Part shown: positions 33,201 through 40,615 of the stretch, piece by piece
Layout of the letters: the number at the start of each line of letters is the position of its first letter
Numbering within the stretch: position 1 is the stretch's first letter
Assembly: GCA_963805505.1 (NCBI GenBank)
Contig: CAWDUP010000007.1
Location: forward strand, 806,001-870,000
Length of the DNA: 64,000 nt
Direction: 5' to 3'
Source of the DNA: JANPBY01 sp963805505
Lineage (GTDB): Bacteria; Actinomycetota; Actinomycetes; DATJPE01
Notes under the pieces: model-generated
The model's input: the letters and a program-made list of their open reading frames with translations, nothing else
The model's database searches: none
What the model was told of the DNA's origin: nothing
Translations under genes and position numbers: made by a program

Positions 33201-34777
33201 GCGATGCCCTGGCCGTGGCCTTGCCGGTCGGCGTCCCCGAAGCCTTCCTCGAGCCGGCTCCCGACCCGCTGGGCGACCTGGTGGCGCGCTTTGCGCGTAC
33301 CCACGCACCGTTCACCTCAGCCGAGGTGGCGCAGCGCTTCGCCATCGGGTCCGCCGTCGTCACTGGAACACTGCGCCGGCTTGCGGCCACCGGTCGGGTG
33401 GCTGAGGGGGAATTCCGGCCGGGCGGCGCTGGGTCGGAGTGGTGCGACGCCGAGGTGCTTCGACTGCTGCGCCGGCGTTCGTTGGCGATCCTGCGTCAGG
33501 AGGCCGAGCCGGTAGCCCCCGAGGCCCTGGCCCGCTTCCTGCCGGCCTGGCAGGGGATCGGGGGTCCGCTGCGTGGGGTCGACGGGGTGATCCGGGTCGT
33601 GGAGCAGCTCCAGGGCACGCAGGTCCCCGCCTCCGCCCTCGAGCAGCTGGTCCTCCCCTCCCGGGTCGCGGGCTACGAGCCCGGGATGCTGGACGAGCTG
33701 ACGGCGGCCGGCGAGGTGCTCTGGGCCGGCCACGGCTCCCTTCCCGGCGACGACGGTTGGGTGTCGTTGCACCTCGCCGACTCGGCGCCGCTGAGCTTGC
33801 CGCTCGCCCCCGAAGAGCCACCGGCGACCGCCCTGCATGCTGCCGTTCTCGAGGCTCTCGACGGCGGTACGGCGCTGTTCTTCCGCGCTCTCGCCGACCG
33901 TGTCGCGTCCACCGACGACGAGGCGCTCAGCTCGGCCGTCTGGGATCTCGTCTGGTCGGGGCTGGTCACCAACGACACGCTCGGGCCTGTTCGCTCCCTC
34001 GTCGGGACGGGGCGCGCAGCCCACCGGGCTCGTCGTCGCACCCCGCGGGCCCGCTATGGCCGACCAGGGCGATCCGGCATGCCGGTGCGGTCGGCGCGGT
34101 CATCCCCACCGAGCATGTCCGGCCGCTGGTCGCTGCTGCCCGAACCGACGAGCGATCCCACGCTGCGCGCGCATGCGCTCGCCGACGGCCTGCTCGACCG
34201 GCACGGGATCGTCACCCGAGGCGCCGTGGTCGCCGAGCGCGTCCCCGGCGGGTTTGCCGCCGCCTACCGCGTGCTGGCCGCCTTCGAGGACGTGGGCCGT
34301 GCGCGCCGAGGCTATGCCGTTGAGGGCCTCGGCGCCGCACAGTTCTTCTCCCCCGGAGCTGTCGACCGCCTGCGCACCTACGCCGCTGATCGCCGCGAGC
34401 CAGGGCCAGCCCTCGTGCTCGCAGCGACCGACCCGGCCAACGCCTACGGCGCCGCCCTGCCCTGGCCGGCCAGACCGGACGAGACCGCCACCGGGCACAA
34501 GCCAGGCCGCAAGGCTGGGGCTTTGGTCGTCCAGCACGATGGAGTGCTCGTTCTGTATGTCGAGCGCGGCGGCAAGTCCCTGCTCACCTGGTCCGACGAC
34601 CCAGCAATCATCCAGCCCGCCGTCGATGCCCTGGCTCTGGCCATCCGTGACGGCCAGCTCGGCAAGCTCGCCGTCGAGCGCGCCGACGGCGCCGGGATCC
34701 TCGACTCCGCGTTGGGCGCAGCCCTGGAGCGCGCCGGTTTTCACCCGACGCCGCGGGGCCTGCGCTTGCGCTCGTGA
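30224..34777 (+). CDS. lhr: Lhr-family large 3'-5' helicase
   Basis: A 1517-aa superfamily 2 helicase. The Lhr-core at about 1-870 has Q-motif PTAAQEGAW, Walker A APTGSGKT (49-56), DEVH in IVDEVHAVAGTKRG, SATV, SNSRRLAEKLC, and motif VI QRVGRAGH. A winged-helix and beta-barrel region follows, then the C-terminal tetrameric extension with WSLLPE and a DUF4921-like segment. The mycobacterial homologue tracks 3'-5' on ssDNA, prefers RNA:DNA duplexes, and is DNA-damage inducible. Length is normal, with no visible frameshift. It is coupled by a GTGA overlap to GNAT and then to nei, which makes a DNA-repair operon likely. Confidence 0.95.
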   Translation: MSANELPPALGLLSEPTRAWFEGAFEAPTAAQEGAWRAADAGQDALVVAPTGSGKTLAAFLWSLDRIATMPTPDDPLLRCRILYVSPLKALAVDVERNLRAPLTGIRQAAQRLGLPEPEVAVAIRTGDTPADERRRFAKKPPDVLITTPESLFLLLTAQSRDAMRGVETVIVDEVHAVAGTKRGAHLALSLERLDALLERPARRIGLSATVRPVEEVARFLGGTREVIVVQPPTAKTVELEVVVPVQDLSEMGTASDDVTGSAAGDPRRSSIWPHVEERITDLVEAHRSTIVFSNSRRLAEKLCARLNEIHDERITGQASVSSGPPPAQIMAQSGASDGAPPVLARAHHGSVSREQRMLIEEELKSGRLPAVVATSSLELGIDMGAVDLVIQVESPPSVASGLQRVGRAGHQVGAVSKGVIFPKFRGDLVQTAVVAERMRAGQIEALAVPKNPLDVLAQQVVAMLAVDAWQVDDLLALVRRAAPFASLPQSAYDAVLDMLAGRYPSDAFAELRPRIVWDRVTGELTGRPGAQRLAVTSGGTIPDRGLFGVFLVGEKQSRVGELDEEMVYESRVGDVFALGSTSWRIEDITHDRVLVSPAPGQPGRLPFWKGDAQGRPAELGRAVGGFVRELGALDPAAARARVLAAGLDDWAADNLLSYLAEQRAATGHVPDDRTIVVERFRDELGDWRLVVHSPYGGQVHAPWALALAARLRERHGMDVQAMHADDGIVLRLPETDLDDSGQVAEALGGIAVLAPDEVEALVTTEVGGSALFASRFRECAGRALLLPRRRPDRRTPLWQQRQRSAQLLSVASEYGSFPIVLETMRECLQDVFDVPGLVRLMRDIESSAVRILEVETTEPSPFARSLLFGYVGAFIYEGDSPLAERRAAALSLDSTLLAELLGQAELRELIDAGALAQVELDLQRLSDDRRARDAEGAADLLRLLGPLTTAEAVERGAQPSWLVDLEGARRVIRVRIASEERWAAIEDAGRLRDALAVALPVGVPEAFLEPAPDPLGDLVARFARTHAPFTSAEVAQRFAIGSAVVTGTLRRLAATGRVAEGEFRPGGAGSEWCDAEVLRLLRRRSLAILRQEAEPVAPEALARFLPAWQGIGGPLRGVDGVIRVVEQLQGTQVPASALEQLVLPSRVAGYEPGMLDELTAAGEVLWAGHGSLPGDDGWVSLHLADSAPLSLPLAPEEPPATALHAAVLEALDGGTALFFRALADRVASTDDEALSSAVWDLVWSGLVTNDTLGPVRSLVGTGRAAHRARRRTPRARYGRPGRSGMPVRSARSSPPSMSGRWSLLPEPTSDPTLRAHALADGLLDRHGIVTRGAVVAERVPGGFAAAYRVLAAFEDVGRARRGYAVEGLGAAQFFSPGAVDRLRTYAADRREPGPALVLAATDPANAYGAALPWPARPDETATGHKPGRKAGALVVQHDGVLVLYVERGGKSLLTWSDDPAIIQPAVDALALAIRDGQLGKLAVERADGAGILDSALGAALERAGFHPTPRGLRLRS

Positions 34778-35325
34778 AGCCGGTTGCCGTGATGCCGGTC
34801 GTCCGCCGTGCGGAGCCGTCCGACGCCGCGAACCTGGCAGACATCCGGATCGCCTCATGGCGGGCGGCGTACTCCGGGCTCGTCGCGCAGGAGGTGCTTG
34901 ACGGGCTCGACGTCACGGCCGAGACCAAGCGATTCGCCGAGCGGATGCACGCCGTCGCCGAGCGGCACACCCTGGTTGCGGAGCTCGGCCCGGCGAAGGT
35001 TGTCGGCTACTGCATCTACGGCCCCGACCGGGATGAGCCCCGACCCGACCTAGGCGAGATCTACGCCATCTACGTCCATCCAGAGCACGCCGGGCGAGGC
35101 GCGGGTGGCGCCTTGCTCGATCGAGCGGTCGAAGATCTGACGGCGGCGGGCCGCACCACCGCGGTCCTTTGGGTGCTCACCGAGAATCATCGAGCCCGGG
35201 CCTTCTATGCCCGCAAGGGCTGGACCCCCGATGGCGCCAGTAGAAAACTCGAGCGACTTCGCAACCCGCAGGGGTGCGCTGTCGACGAGGTGCGCTACGT
35301 CGGTTCTGCGCGTTTGTCCAGGTGA
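34774..35325 (+). CDS. GNAT-family N-acetyltransferase
   Basis: A 183-aa acetyltransferase with the acetyl-CoA signature IYVHPEHAGRGAGGALLDRA (Q/RxxGxG/A type) and the C-terminal NHRARAFYARKGWTPDG. The GTG start at 34774 overlaps the lhr stop by 4 nt, although an ATG at 34792 is also possible. The substrate is unknown. Its place between lhr and nei suggests a role tied to that operon, but GNATs are common hitchhikers and this is weak. Confidence 0.88.
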   Translation: MKPVAVMPVVRRAEPSDAANLADIRIASWRAAYSGLVAQEVLDGLDVTAETKRFAERMHAVAERHTLVAELGPAKVVGYCIYGPDRDEPRPDLGEIYAIYVHPEHAGRGAGGALLDRAVEDLTAAGRTTAVLWVLTENHRARAFYARKGWTPDGASRKLERLRNPQGCAVDEVRYVGSARLSR

Positions 35326-35334
35326 GGTACGCCC

Positions 35335-36141
35335 ATGCCTGAGGGTGACACCGTCTGGTTGGCCGCCAAACGCCTGCACTCGGCCCTGGCCGACCAGGAG
35401 CTCCGTCGTTCCGACTTCAGAGTTCCCCGCCTCGCCGACACCGACCTGTCCGGCCGGCGCGTCGAGGAAGTCCTCGCGCGAGGAAAGCACCTCCTGACCC
35501 GGTTCGCTGGCGGTCGTACGTTGCACACGCACTTCCGGATGGACGGTAGCTGGCACCTCTACCGGCCGGGCGAGACGTGGCGAGGTGGTCCAGCGCACGA
35601 GGTTCGAGTCGTGCTCGAGGTCCCCGATTGGTTCGCCGTCGGCTACCGCCTCCCCGTGGTCGAGCTGCTGGATACCCGCGATGAGGACTCCGCCATCGGC
35701 CACCTAGGCCCTGACCTGCTCGACGATGCGTGGGGGTCGGGTCACCTGGCCGACGGCCTCCGTCGGCTGCGCGCACGTCCGGACAGCGAGATCCGACTCG
35801 CCCTGCTCGACCAGTCCGTGGTCGCCGGCCTTGGAAACCTCTACACCAACGAGGTGTGCTTCCTTCGTGGGATAAGTCCTTGGACGCCGGTGAGCAACCT
35901 GGATGACCAGAGCCTCCAGGGTGTCGTCTCGCTGGGACGCAGGATGTTGCGGGCCAACCGGGAGACGGCCGGGCAGGTCACCACGGGCGATGCCCGGCGC
36001 GGTCGGCAGCACTGGGTGTTCGAGCGCTCGGGCCAGCCATGCCGGCGTTGCGGCAGCCCGATCCGGTCAGCCGAGCAAGGACAGCCACCCCGCCAGCGGC
36101 TGACGTACTGGTGCCCCTCCTGCCAACCAGGCAACGCGTGA
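35335..36141 (+). CDS. nei: Nei-family endonuclease VIII DNA glycosylase
   Basis: Bifunctional DNA glycosylase/AP lyase for oxidised pyrimidines and related lesions, 268 aa. It begins MPEGDTVWLAAKRLHSAL, with Pro2 as nucleophile and Glu3, then RGKHLLTRF (Lys). The helix-two-turn-helix is LLDQSVVAGLGNLYTNEVCF and the C-terminal zinc finger has CRRCGSPI and WCPSCQ. The MPEGDTV start places it with the actinobacterial Nei2 type, not Fpg (MPELPEVE). It begins 9 nt after the GNAT stop, so it is probably in the lhr operon. Confidence 0.93.
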   Translation: MPEGDTVWLAAKRLHSALADQELRRSDFRVPRLADTDLSGRRVEEVLARGKHLLTRFAGGRTLHTHFRMDGSWHLYRPGETWRGGPAHEVRVVLEVPDWFAVGYRLPVVELLDTRDEDSAIGHLGPDLLDDAWGSGHLADGLRRLRARPDSEIRLALLDQSVVAGLGNLYTNEVCFLRGISPWTPVSNLDDQSLQGVVSLGRRMLRANRETAGQVTTGDARRGRQHWVFERSGQPCRRCGSPIRSAEQGQPPRQRLTYWCPSCQPGNA

Positions 36142-36170
36142 GTGTCCCCAGTGAGGCTGGTACCAGATAG

Positions 36171-36197
36171 TTGCGCATAGTGGAAACTATTGCGCAA
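36171..36197. promoter_or_regulatory. inverted-repeat operator of the ArsR operon
   Basis: The arms are TTGCGCATAGT (36171-36181) and ACTATTGCGCAA (36186-36197), separated by GGAA, with one extra T in the right arm. The element covers the -35 region and part of the spacer of the arsR promoter, as expected for an autorepressing ArsR-family protein. Confidence 0.65.
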
Positions 36198-36209
36198 GGC
36201 ATGTATCAT
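36181..36209 (+). promoter_or_regulatory. arsR-SRPBCC-VOC promoter, leaderless
   Basis: TGGAAA (36181-36186), a 17-bp spacer, and TATCAT (36204-36209), which ends 6 nt before ATG 36216. Transcription is predicted to begin at the start codon. The operator overlaps the -35 box. Confidence 0.5.
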
Positions 36210-36215
36210 CTGTAC

Positions 36216-36551
36216 ATGGGGCAGGCCGTTCGGACGTTCACCGCACTGGGCGATCCGAGCCGTTGTCTGGTGGTCGAGCACCTCGCGCAGTCGCCGCGTT
36301 CCGCCGGCGAGCTGGCAGCCCTGGCCGGCCTGACGAAATCCGCCATGAGCCGGCACCTGCGGGTGCTGCGCGAAGCGGGACTGGTCGACGACGAGCGTTC
36401 CCCGGACGACGCACGCGTCCGGATGTTCCGGATTCGACCAGAAGGCTTTGACGAGACAACCAATTGGTGGCGCAGCGTGCAAGCTCATTGGGAGCGCACG
36501 CTTGTGTCCTACGCCGAGCACGTCGAGCGTGGCCGGCGCGATGAACGCTGA
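36216..36551 (+). CDS. ArsR-family winged-helix repressor
   Basis: A 111-aa DNA-binding repressor. It begins MGQAVRTFTALGDPSRCLVVE, the usual ArsR start. The recognition helix is AALAGLTKSAMSRHLRVLREAGLVDD, followed by the wing RMFRIRPEG. No Cys cluster for metal is present, and the C terminus ends with an Arg/Glu-rich tail. A longer frame to 36171 (TTG) would overlap the operator, so ATG 36216 is preferred, with the leaderless promoter. It overlaps the SRPBCC gene by 11 nt. This ArsR-SRPBCC-VOC order is a common module in actinobacteria, possibly sensing organic ligands. Confidence 0.87.
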   Translation: MGQAVRTFTALGDPSRCLVVEHLAQSPRSAGELAALAGLTKSAMSRHLRVLREAGLVDDERSPDDARVRMFRIRPEGFDETTNWWRSVQAHWERTLVSYAEHVERGRRDER

Positions 36552-36981
36552 GCGATCGGCGGAAGCCTCCGTCGAGGTGGGGGTCACTCCACAGCAGGCC
36601 TTCCACGTCTTCACCGAGGAGATCGGATCGTGGTGGGTCCCCGGCCCGATCAACTTCTTCGATGCCGCGCGGGCCACTGGCATGGTCGTCGAGCCGAGCG
36701 TCGGTGGTCGGGTTCTTGAGCTGTACGGCGACGAGCCGCCTCTGGTGATTGCCACGATTACGGTGTGGGACCCAGGCTCCCGCGTTGTATACCGGGGAGT
36801 GGTCGACGACACCGAGACGGTCGTGACGTTCAGCGCGATCGAGAACGGCACCAGGGTTCACGTCCACCAGCGAGCACTTCCCGGTGCCTTGCGCGCCTTC
36901 TTGTTCTGGCCGAACGTCCTCGGCTGGTTCGCTTCGAACACCACGCCACCGCCTCACGTCCAGGAGTCTTCGTATGAATGA
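36541..36981 (+). CDS. SRPBCC (AHSA1/START-like) ligand-binding protein
   Basis: A 146-aa protein of the Bet v1-like fold. Typical features are EASVEVGVTPQQAFHVFTEEIGSWWVP at the N terminus, VGGRVLELYGDEPPLVIATITVWDPGSRVVY in the centre, and ENGTRVHVHQRAL. It may bind a hydrophobic ligand or act as a partner of the ArsR regulator. ATG 36541 overlaps arsR by 11 nt, and the frame extends upstream only as non-conserved sequence. It overlaps the VOC gene by 8 nt, so the three genes are one operon. Confidence 0.86.
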   Translation: MNAERSAEASVEVGVTPQQAFHVFTEEIGSWWVPGPINFFDAARATGMVVEPSVGGRVLELYGDEPPLVIATITVWDPGSRVVYRGVVDDTETVVTFSAIENGTRVHVHQRALPGALRAFLFWPNVLGWFASNTTPPPHVQESSYE

Positions 36982-37384
36982 CGTCGTGCCCATGCTCACC
37001 TACGCAGACGGTCCCGCCGCCATGGACTGGCTCGTCGAAGTGTTCGGCTTCGAGGAGCAGACGCGCTGGCTCGATGACGAGGGGCGAGTCGACCATGGCG
37101 AGCTCCGCACGGGCGATGGACTCGTCATGGTCGCCTCGACCAACACGGCGTACGAGGGTCCCAGCGCCCATCGGCAGCACTGCGGCCCAGCCGACGCCTG
37201 GCTGAGTTCGCCGTACGTCGTCGACGGTGTGCTGGTCTACGTCGATGACATCGACGCCCACTACGCCAGGGCAGTGGCTGCTGACGCGCCAACCTTGTCC
37301 GAGATCGAGAGCGGCGGCCCGGGGCGCCTGTATCGCACTGAGGATCTCGAGGGTCACCGCTGGATGTTCATGCAGCGCGGGTGA
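36974..37384 (+). CDS. VOC (glyoxalase/bleomycin resistance) family protein
   Basis: A 136-aa protein with the paired beta-alpha-beta-beta-beta modules. It starts PMLTYADGPAAMDWLVEVFGFEEQTRWLDDEGRVDHGELRTGDG and later has VYVDDIDAHYARAVAADA and GRLYRTEDLEGHRWMF, the last Glu/His-type metal positions. Members include lyases, dioxygenases and antibiotic-binding proteins, and the exact role is unknown. It closes the ArsR operon and converges with the lipoprotein phosphatase, 17 bp apart. Confidence 0.86.
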   Translation: MNDVVPMLTYADGPAAMDWLVEVFGFEEQTRWLDDEGRVDHGELRTGDGLVMVASTNTAYEGPSAHRQHCGPADAWLSSPYVVDGVLVYVDDIDAHYARAVAADAPTLSEIESGGPGRLYRTEDLEGHRWMFMQRG

Positions 37385-37401
37385 GGAGGATGGCCGGGGG
37401 C

Positions 37402-38340
37402 TTACTGGCAGTGGCCCGACGCCCGGTCGCGCACCTTTCCGCTCGGCGCGGCCAGGAACTTCGCGTGCCAGCTGTCGTTCTTCAGCCCTAGCCGGAGCAG
37501 CCCGAACGTGTCGTTGATGCGCACCCGGCTGGCCGGCGTGATCGCGGCGAAGCCGCGTCGATGGCCGCCTCCTGTGCCCACGACGAACAGGACGGGTCCG
37601 GCCTGGCGCCGCTTCCCATCTACTCCCACGGGGCCGATCCGCTCGTAGTCGTGCGCATGGCCAGCGACGACCAGGTCGATACCTCGGTGATGAGCAGCGC
37701 GCCACAGCGCGTCGACCTGGACGGAGTCACCATGCTCGTTGTCCGAGCTGAACCGAGGATGGTGCAAGGCGAGCAACGTGCAGCGGTCCTTGTCGCTGTC
37801 CAACGTGCTCTTGAGCCACGCCACCTGCTCGGAGTGCTTCCCGCACCTGACCGTCGTGCAGTTCGAGTCGACGACCAGGACCCGCCACGCACCGAGCCGG
37901 TAGGAGTACCAGGGTGTCGTGCTCGTCCCGGAGTTCGGCCAGTTGGCATAGAACACCGAACGGTGGCCGTCATCATGGTTGCCGATTGCTGCGCGGGTAC
38001 GGCTGCGCAAGTCTCCCCAGGCGGGCCAGAAGCAGTCGTCGTAGTTGGCCTGTGTCCCGTCCGGGTAGGCGATGTCGCCCAACAACTGGATGGAACCCTG
38101 GCGTTTGGCCGCCAGCGTGGCGCTCGCCTGACCGCGATCGCCGCGGGGGGCGCAGTCACCGAGGTCCCCGGCGAGCAAGAGGGTCGCGGAGTCAATCGCC
38201 TGCACGGAAGCGCCCGCAGGGGCCGGTGGTGGTTCGGGAGACCCGCAGGCACCCGCCACGAGCGCGAGGGGCAGCGCGATGGCGGCCACCAGACCCGCCC
38301 GCCCCGTACGTGGTCGCCGCGCGCGAGACGAGAACACCAT
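37402..38340 (-). CDS. lipoprotein metallophosphatase (purple-acid-phosphatase-like)
   Basis: A 312-aa exported phosphoesterase. It has an Arg-rich n-region, a hydrophobic stretch, and a lipobox-like VAGAC with Cys32, so it is probably lipid-anchored outside the membrane. The calcineurin-like motifs are GDLGD, LLGDIAYPDG, IGNHDDGH, ALHHPRF and VVAGHAHDYER, giving a full set of metal ligands. The substrate is unknown, and phosphate monoesters are likely. ATG 38340 shares one base with the TetR stop (TGATG), so it is translationally coupled to the regulator. Confidence 0.86.
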   Translation of the reverse strand: MVFSSRARRPRTGRAGLVAAIALPLALVAGACGSPEPPPAPAGASVQAIDSATLLLAGDLGDCAPRGDRGQASATLAAKRQGSIQLLGDIAYPDGTQANYDDCFWPAWGDLRSRTRAAIGNHDDGHRSVFYANWPNSGTSTTPWYSYRLGAWRVLVVDSNCTTVRCGKHSEQVAWLKSTLDSDKDRCTLLALHHPRFSSDNEHGDSVQVDALWRAAHHRGIDLVVAGHAHDYERIGPVGVDGKRRQAGPVLFVVGTGGGHRRGFAAITPASRVRINDTFGLLRLGLKNDSWHAKFLAAPSGKVRDRASGHCQ

Positions 38341-38957
38341 CACGGCTCTTCCCCGGTCACGATGGCCGGCTCGTCGGCAGGGGAGACGAGGGCCGAGGCA
38401 AGAACAGCGACGACGGCCGCACGCCCCTCCCGCTGGCCCGGACAAGCCAGAAAGCTCGCCAGGGTACGAAGGACCATCTCCACTCGCGGGGGCGTTGGTG
38501 CGATGGCGTGGCGTTCCAGCACGTCTGCGACGAGCCGCCGGGCTCGGGTGTCGTTCGGAGCCGCCGAGACAAGTGCGGCCAGCACTTCCGGCTCGCGGAC
38601 TGCTAGCGTGCGGCCGGCGGGATGCTCCGCCACTCGGTCGGCGGCCGCCGCCAACCCCTCGCGCAGGGTTGAGCCGCCCAGCGCCAGGCCACCCGCACCG
38701 TCCACCTCACGGTCCAACAGCGCTCGCAGCACGTCGTCCTTGGTGCGGAAGTGGTTGTAGACCGTGGCCTTGGCCACTCCTCCGGCCGCCGCGATGCCGC
38801 TCATGCTCGTCGCCCGGGTCCCCCGCGCGACGACGCTCTTCAGCGCACCATCGAGCACCCCTGACCGGGCTCGACCCATCGCATTGCCGGCCCGCGATCG
38901 CGATCCGGCTCGAGCCACCGGACGTGCCTCGAACTGGTGGCCGACGCCGGCATTCAT
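38340..38957 (-). CDS. TetR-family regulator
   Basis: A 205-aa protein with an N-terminal helix-turn-helix TSMSGIAAAGGVAKATVYNHFRTKDDVLRALL and a C-terminal Ala-rich ligand domain (RRLVADVLERHAIAPT). ATG 38957 is preferred; the longer frame to 39047 overlaps clgR. It is followed by TGATG coupling to a lipoprotein phosphatase, so it may control it. It starts 22 nt after the clgR stop and so may be transcribed from the clgR promoter. Confidence 0.86.
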   Translation of the reverse strand: MNAGVGHQFEARPVARAGSRSRAGNAMGRARSGVLDGALKSVVARGTRATSMSGIAAAGGVAKATVYNHFRTKDDVLRALLDREVDGAGGLALGGSTLREGLAAAADRVAEHPAGRTLAVREPEVLAALVSAAPNDTRARRLVADVLERHAIAPTPPRVEMVLRTLASFLACPGQREGRAAVVAVLASALVSPADEPAIVTGEEP

Positions 38958-38979
38958 CTGTGTGTTCAGACGCTCGCGC

Positions 38980-39258
38980 TCAGGCCGCGGATGCGACCGG
39001 AGCGGTGGCTGCGGCATCCGCAAGCTCCACGAGCGCGAACTCATCACTGACCGAGCTGAGCACCTCAGAAAGGGGCACGTCCAACGCCGTGCAGATGGAC
39101 GCCAGCAGCTCGCTGCTCGCTTCCTTCTGGCCGCGCTCGACCTCGGACAGGTATCCCAGGGACACGCGAGCCGACGAAGAGACCTCGCGAAGCGTGCGGC
39201 CCTGCCGCAACCGGCGGGCGCGGAGCTCGTGACCGAGTACGCGTCGAAGCAGTTCCAT
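38980..39258 (-). CDS. clgR: XRE-type activator ClgR
   Basis: A 92-aa helix-turn-helix protein: MELLRRVLGHELRARRLRQGRTLREVSSSARVSLGYLSEVERGQKEASSELLASICTALDVPLSEVL. In actinobacteria ClgR activates clpP, clpC and stress genes and lies next to cinA and pgsA, as here. The start is ATG 39258 with a strong GAGGAGGGC Shine-Dalgarno; the longer frame is not conserved. In other genera the C terminus carries an Ala-Ala degron that ClpXP removes. Here the last residues are PVASAA, consistent with such a tag. Confidence 0.9.
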   Translation of the reverse strand: MELLRRVLGHELRARRLRQGRTLREVSSSARVSLGYLSEVERGQKEASSELLASICTALDVPLSEVLSSVSDEFALVELADAAATAPVASAA

Positions 39259-39323
39259 GACGCCCTCCTCGGTCTGATCGGGGCACCCAGTGTGCGCCCG
39301 TCTCATCTCACCGTACCCGCTCC

Positions 39324-39339
39324 ACCCCCCCTGGGGGGT
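39324..39339. promoter_or_regulatory. ACCCCCC/GGGGGGT palindrome upstream of clgR
   Basis: Arms of seven bases around a 2-nt centre CT, 66 bp upstream of the clgR ATG in the clgR-cinA gap of 224 bp. It could be a protein-binding site in the clgR leader or a hairpin ending the cinA transcript. CsoR/RcnR-type sites look alike in composition but this is only resemblance. Nothing else supportable is in the gap. Confidence 0.4.
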
Positions 39340-39482
39340 TCAGAGCCCTTCAAGTATGCCGGGAGCGCTGCCACGTTCACCCGTCCGGCCCGCAGCTGCA
39401 TGCGAGCCAGCCACGCTATCGGTGCAACGCCGTCCGAGCCCAGCACATTTCCGCGGGCCGCTGTTGTGCCCGGTCGGTTCGC

Positions 39483-39986
39483 TCAGCCGTTGCCGAGTAC
39501 GCCCTCGAGCAGCTCCAGTGCTGCCAGGACAGCTGCGGCGCGCACCCGCGCTCGATCGCCCGCAACAGCCAGCACGGCCCCCCGCTCCCCCGTGGGACCT
39601 GCCAGCGCGACGTGCACGGTGCCGGGGGGGTGCCCATCCTGCTCGGCCGGCCCTGCCACGCCCGTCGTGGCCAGTCCGTACGTCGCCACCAACCGTGCCC
39701 GCACCCCGACCGCCATGCCCGCAGCCACCCGCGCGTCCACTGCCCCGACCTCGGCCAGCAGGTGACGGTCGACACCGAGCAACGAGGCCTTGAGATCGGT
39801 GGCATAGGCGACGATCCCGCCCCGCAGCACGGCAGAGGCCCCTGGCACGTCGACGAGGGAGCCAGTGAGCTGTCCGCCTGTGAGCGACTCTGCGACCGCC
39901 AGCGTCTCCCCGCGGCGGGTCAGTTCCGCCACGAGCCGCGCGCACAGCCGATCGATCTGCTCGTGTTCGGGGCTCACCGTGGTCAC
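39483..39986 (-). CDS. cinA: CinA-family nicotinamide-nucleotide amidohydrolase (CinA C-terminal domain)
   Basis: A 167-aa protein corresponding to the CinA/PncC C-terminal domain, which deamidates NMN to NaMN for pyridine nucleotide salvage. It shows LAVAESLTGGQLTGSLVDVPGAS with the catalytic Ser, GGIVAYATDLKASLLGV, and ATTGVAGPAEQDGHPPGTVHVAL. It lacks the N-terminal MocF/MoaB-like half, as most actinobacterial versions do. The GTG start overlaps the pgsA stop by 4 nt, so the order is rimO-pgsA-cinA in one transcript. Confidence 0.92.
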   Translation of the reverse strand: MTTVSPEHEQIDRLCARLVAELTRRGETLAVAESLTGGQLTGSLVDVPGASAVLRGGIVAYATDLKASLLGVDRHLLAEVGAVDARVAAGMAVGVRARLVATYGLATTGVAGPAEQDGHPPGTVHVALAGPTGERGAVLAVAGDRARVRAAAVLAALELLEGVLGNG

Positions 39987-40615
39987 CTGGCGTCCTGACG
40001 TCGAGCCCGCTTCATGAGCGCTCGTTCCGAGGTCTGCCGCAGCTCAAAGCCTTTGACGACGTAGTGCGCGCCAGTGACGACGGTGACCACCAAGGCGGCT
40101 GCCATGACCCACGCGCGAAACGTCGCCAGGAAACCCGTGAGCGGCAGCAGGTACAGCGAGACAGCGCCAGCTTGGAGTGCGGTCTTGAGCTTCCCCCCAC
40201 GACCGGCGGCGATCACGCCGTGCCGAATCACCCAGAAGCGCAGGAGGGTCACCCCGACCTCGCGAACCAAGATCACCCCGGTGACCCACCAGGGCAGCTC
40301 GTCGAGCAAGGACAGCCCGATGAGGGCCACCCCCATCAAGGCCTTGTCGGCGATGGGATCGGCCACCTTGCCGAAGCTGGTCACGAGTCCCTGCCGGCGG
40401 GCGATGGCGCCGTCCAGGTAGTCGGTTGCTGTCGCCACAGCGAAGACGATGAAGGCGGCGATCCTCGAGGTCGAATCCGTCCCGCCGTCGCGAAGCAGCA
40501 ACCAGGCGAACAGCGGCACCAGCAATAGCCGGAGGATGGTCAGGGCGTTGGGCACGTTCCAGAGCGACGACTCGTCGGCCGGTGTTGCAATCGGGTCGGG
40601 AGGGAGTGGCTTCAC
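39983..40615 (-). CDS. pgsA: CDP-diacylglycerol-glycerol-3-phosphate 3-phosphatidyltransferase
   Basis: Membrane enzyme that makes phosphatidylglycerol phosphate (PgsA). It is 210 aa with about five to six helices. The CDP-alcohol phosphotransferase signature D-x2-D-G-x2-A-R-x8-G-x3-D-x3-D is complete in DYLDGAIARRQ and GKVADPIADK. In M. tuberculosis the equivalent gene is pgsA3, whose exact phospholipid product has been debated. It is overlapped by 4 nt with rimO upstream and by 4 nt with cinA downstream. Confidence 0.94.
   Translation of the reverse strand: MKPLPPDPIATPADESSLWNVPNALTILRLLLVPLFAWLLLRDGGTDSTSRIAAFIVFAVATATDYLDGAIARRQGLVTSFGKVADPIADKALMGVALIGLSLLDELPWWVTGVILVREVGVTLLRFWVIRHGVIAAGRGGKLKTALQAGAVSLYLLPLTGFLATFRAWVMAAALVVTVVTGAHYVVKGFELRQTSERALMKRARRQDAR

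Noticed and set aside
33980..34130. Possible frameshift in lhr (Arg/Ser-rich stretch)
   Set aside because: The frame continues into the conserved GRWSLLPE segment with no break; such linkers are usual in Lhr C-terminal regions.
39483..39986. Full-length CinA with MocF-like domain
   Set aside because: Only the C-terminal amidohydrolase half is present, and the upstream sequence is pgsA. This is normal for the group.
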